Position numbers and translations under genes: made by a program
Shown here: positions 13,378-14,863 of the stretch, piece by piece
Layout of the letters: each line of letters starts with the position of its first letter
Numbering within the stretch: position 1 is the stretch's first letter
Assembly: GCA_903868285.1 (NCBI GenBank)
Contig: CAIPUP010000204.1
Coordinates: 1-14,863, forward strand
Origin: an uncultured beta proteobacterium
GTDB taxonomy: Bacteria > Pseudomonadota > Gammaproteobacteria > Burkholderiales > SG8-39
Direction of reading: 5' to 3'
DNA length: 14,863 nucleotides
The notes under the pieces: generated by a model
Told to the model about the DNA's origin: nothing
What the model saw: only the letters and a program-made list of their open reading frames with translations
The model's database searches: none

Positions 13378-14863
13378 TTAACAAAGCTTTTGAGTAACCC
13401 AGGCAGCCACCGAAGTCAGCGCCTGCGGCAGTGCGGCGGCATCGGTGCCACCGGCCTGCGCCATATCGGCCCGGCCACCGCCCTTGCCACCGACTTGCTG
13501 CGCCACATGATTGACCAACTCACCGGCCTTCACCCGCGCCGTCAGATCGGCCGTGACACCGGCAATCAGGCTGACCCGCCCGCCCTCGTTCGCTGCCAGC
13601 ACCAGTACCGCCGACTTGAGCTTTTGCTTGAGCTGATCGAGCGTCTCGCGCAGCGCCTTGGCATCGGCCCCCTGCAGCATCGCGGCCAGCACCTTGACGC
13701 CCTGCACCTCGACCGCCTGCGACAGCAGATCATCGCCCTGCGATGCAGCCAGGCTCGACTTCAGTCGTGCCAGCTCCTTTTCCAGGCCACGCATACCCTC
13801 TTGCAACTGGCTGATCTTGTGCGCCAGCTCCTCCGGCCGGGTCTTGAGCACAGCCGCCGCCTGGTCCAGCTGATCCTGCTGCGCCTGCACCCAGGCCAGT
13901 GCGCCTTCGCCGGTCACCGCCTCCACCCGACGTATGCCAGCAGCCACGCCCGACTCGGCCACCAGCTTGAACAAGCCGATGTCGCCGCTGCGCGCCACAT
14001 GCGTGCCGCCGCACAGCTCGCGTGAATTGCCGATGTCGAGCACCCGCACCTCGTCGCCATACTTCTCGCCGAACAAGGCCATCGCCCCGCCCTTCACCGC
14101 CTCGTCAAAGCCCATCACCTGGGCCTGGGTGGCGGCATTGGCCAGCACCTGGGCATTTACCAGTGCTTCGACCTGACGCAGTTGCGCATCGCTCAGCGGG
14201 CTGTTGTGAGCAAAGTCAAAGCGGGTGCGCTCGACGTTCACCAGCGAACCCTTTTGCTGCACATGCTCGCCCAGCACCTGCCGTAGCGCCTTATGCATCA
14301 GATGGGTGGCGGAGTGATTGCGCATGATGTGCTGGCGCCGCACCTGATCGACCTGTGCGCTGAGCGCATCACCCACCGCCAGGCTGCCCGATTGCAGCCG
14401 CCCGTGATGACCAAAAACACCGTTCTGGATTTTTTGCGTGTCATGCACCGCAAAGCTGACACCCTGCGCACCTTGCAGTACGCCAGCATCACCGACCTGA
14501 CCACCGGACTCGGCATAAAACGGCGTCTGGTCCAGCACCACCACGCCCTCTTCACCCGCAGCCAGCTGCTTGACGGCCGTGCCATCGCGATACAGCGCCA
14601 GCACCCGGCTGTCGGTGGCCAGCAACTGATAGCCCTGGAACGCGGTCTGGGCGCCGCTGTATTCGATGCCCGCTGCCATGCGAAAGCGCGAGGCGGAACG
14701 GGCCTGTTCGCGCTGCCGATTCATCGCTGCCTCGAAGCCGGCATGGTCGACGTCGATGCCGCGCTCGCGTGCGATATCGGCCGTGAGGTCCAGCGGAAAA
14801 CCGAAGGTGTCATAGAGCTGGAACACCGTCTCGCCATCGAGCGTGCGCACGCCCTTGGCCAGC
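13378..14863 (-). CDS. alaS: Alanine--tRNA ligase, C-terminal part (5' end beyond right window edge)
   Basis: About 495 codons are present and the frame is open through base 14863 (LAKGVRTLDGE.. at the edge), so roughly the first 380 residues, including most of the aminoacylation core, are missing. Visible: FQLYDTFGFPLDLT, the end of the catalytic/tRNA recognition region; the editing domain with zinc-site histidines in NHSATHLMHKALR and CGGTHVARSGDIG; a coiled segment (KISQLQEGMRGLEKELARLK); and the C-terminal C-Ala (DHHA1) domain with GGKGGGRADMAQAGG. The protein charges tRNA-Ala and removes mischarged Ser and Gly. Stop TAA at 13380-13378 is 4 bp from the next gene's nominal start. Everything seen is intact and ordinary. 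Confidence 0.97.
   Translation of the reverse strand, partial: LAKGVRTLDGETVFQLYDTFGFPLDLTADIARERGIDVDHAGFEAAMNRQREQARSASRFRMAAGIEYSGAQTAFQGYQLLATDSRVLALYRDGTAVKQLAAGEEGVVVLDQTPFYAESGGQVGDAGVLQGAQGVSFAVHDTQKIQNGVFGHHGRLQSGSLAVGDALSAQVDQVRRQHIMRNHSATHLMHKALRQVLGEHVQQKGSLVNVERTRFDFAHNSPLSDAQLRQVEALVNAQVLANAATQAQVMGFDEAVKGGAMALFGEKYGDEVRVLDIGNSRELCGGTHVARSGDIGLFKLVAESGVAAGIRRVEAVTGEGALAWVQAQQDQLDQAAAVLKTRPEELAHKISQLQEGMRGLEKELARLKSSLAASQGDDLLSQAVEVQGVKVLAAMLQGADAKALRETLDQLKQKLKSAVLVLAANEGGRVSLIAGVTADLTARVKAGELVNHVAQQVGGKGGGRADMAQAGGTDAAALPQALTSVAAWVTQKLC

Noticed and set aside
1..14863. CRISPR arrays, tRNA/rRNA genes, insertion sequences, integrases or attachment sites
   Set aside because: No spaced direct repeats, cloverleaf patterns, transposase-like proteins or terminal inverted repeats were recognised on reading either strand.

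Overview
The window looks like chromosomal DNA of a GC-rich proteobacterium. My best guess is Betaproteobacteria, from the TctA/TctB-type transporter, the codon usage and the mix of genes, but nothing here fixes the genus. Every recognised gene except one regulator lies on the minus strand. Genes cover nearly the whole window; the largest gap is about 264 bp (5943-6206) and holds a promoter region.

Right part (about 8800-14863, minus strand, transcribed right to left): housekeeping and envelope genes. In order of transcription these are the 3' two thirds of alaS (runs off the right edge), an orphan ModA-like periplasmic binding protein 4 bp behind it, a class I DAHP synthase, an ArnT/PMT-like membrane glycosyltransferase with a Gly-Ser repeat tail, and a UbiA-family enzyme of the decaprenyl-phosphate phosphoribosyltransferase type. 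The last two overlap by ATGA.

Left and middle part (1-8657): an accessory catabolic locus in three minus-strand transcription units plus a divergent GntR/FCD regulator. Unit A (8657 to 6207) has an enamidase-like amidohydrolase followed by a class A FAD monooxygenase. Unit B (5942 to 3818) is tctB-tctA, two membrane subunits of a tripartite tricarboxylate transporter, with no binding protein gene visible. Unit C (2900 to beyond the left edge) has an isochorismatase-fold amidohydrolase of the N-carbamoylsarcosine/maleamate amidase type, a maleate isomerase/Asp-Glu racemase-like protein, a second FAD monooxygenase paralogous to the first, and the start of a second Asp/Glu racemase-like gene cut by the left edge. 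The GntR gene (3071-3751, plus strand) is divergent from unit C and is separated from unit B by a perfect bidirectional terminator.

Taken together, the left locus reads as an inducible uptake and degradation system for a small carboxylated, probably nitrogen-containing ring compound. The transporter imports an organic acid, flavin monooxygenases hydroxylate or open the ring, the amidohydrolase and isochorismatase-fold enzyme remove nitrogen as ammonia, and the isomerase/racemase-fold proteins process the resulting dicarboxylate. It joins an enamidase-like enzyme, known from anaerobic nicotinate fermentation, with a set resembling the aerobic maleamate pathway. I know of no characterised pathway with exactly this combination; the substrate is inference. 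Two inverted copies of a TTGT-N2-ACAA site overlap candidate -10 boxes in the GntR/unit C intergenic region, and a related palindrome lies at the tctBA promoter.
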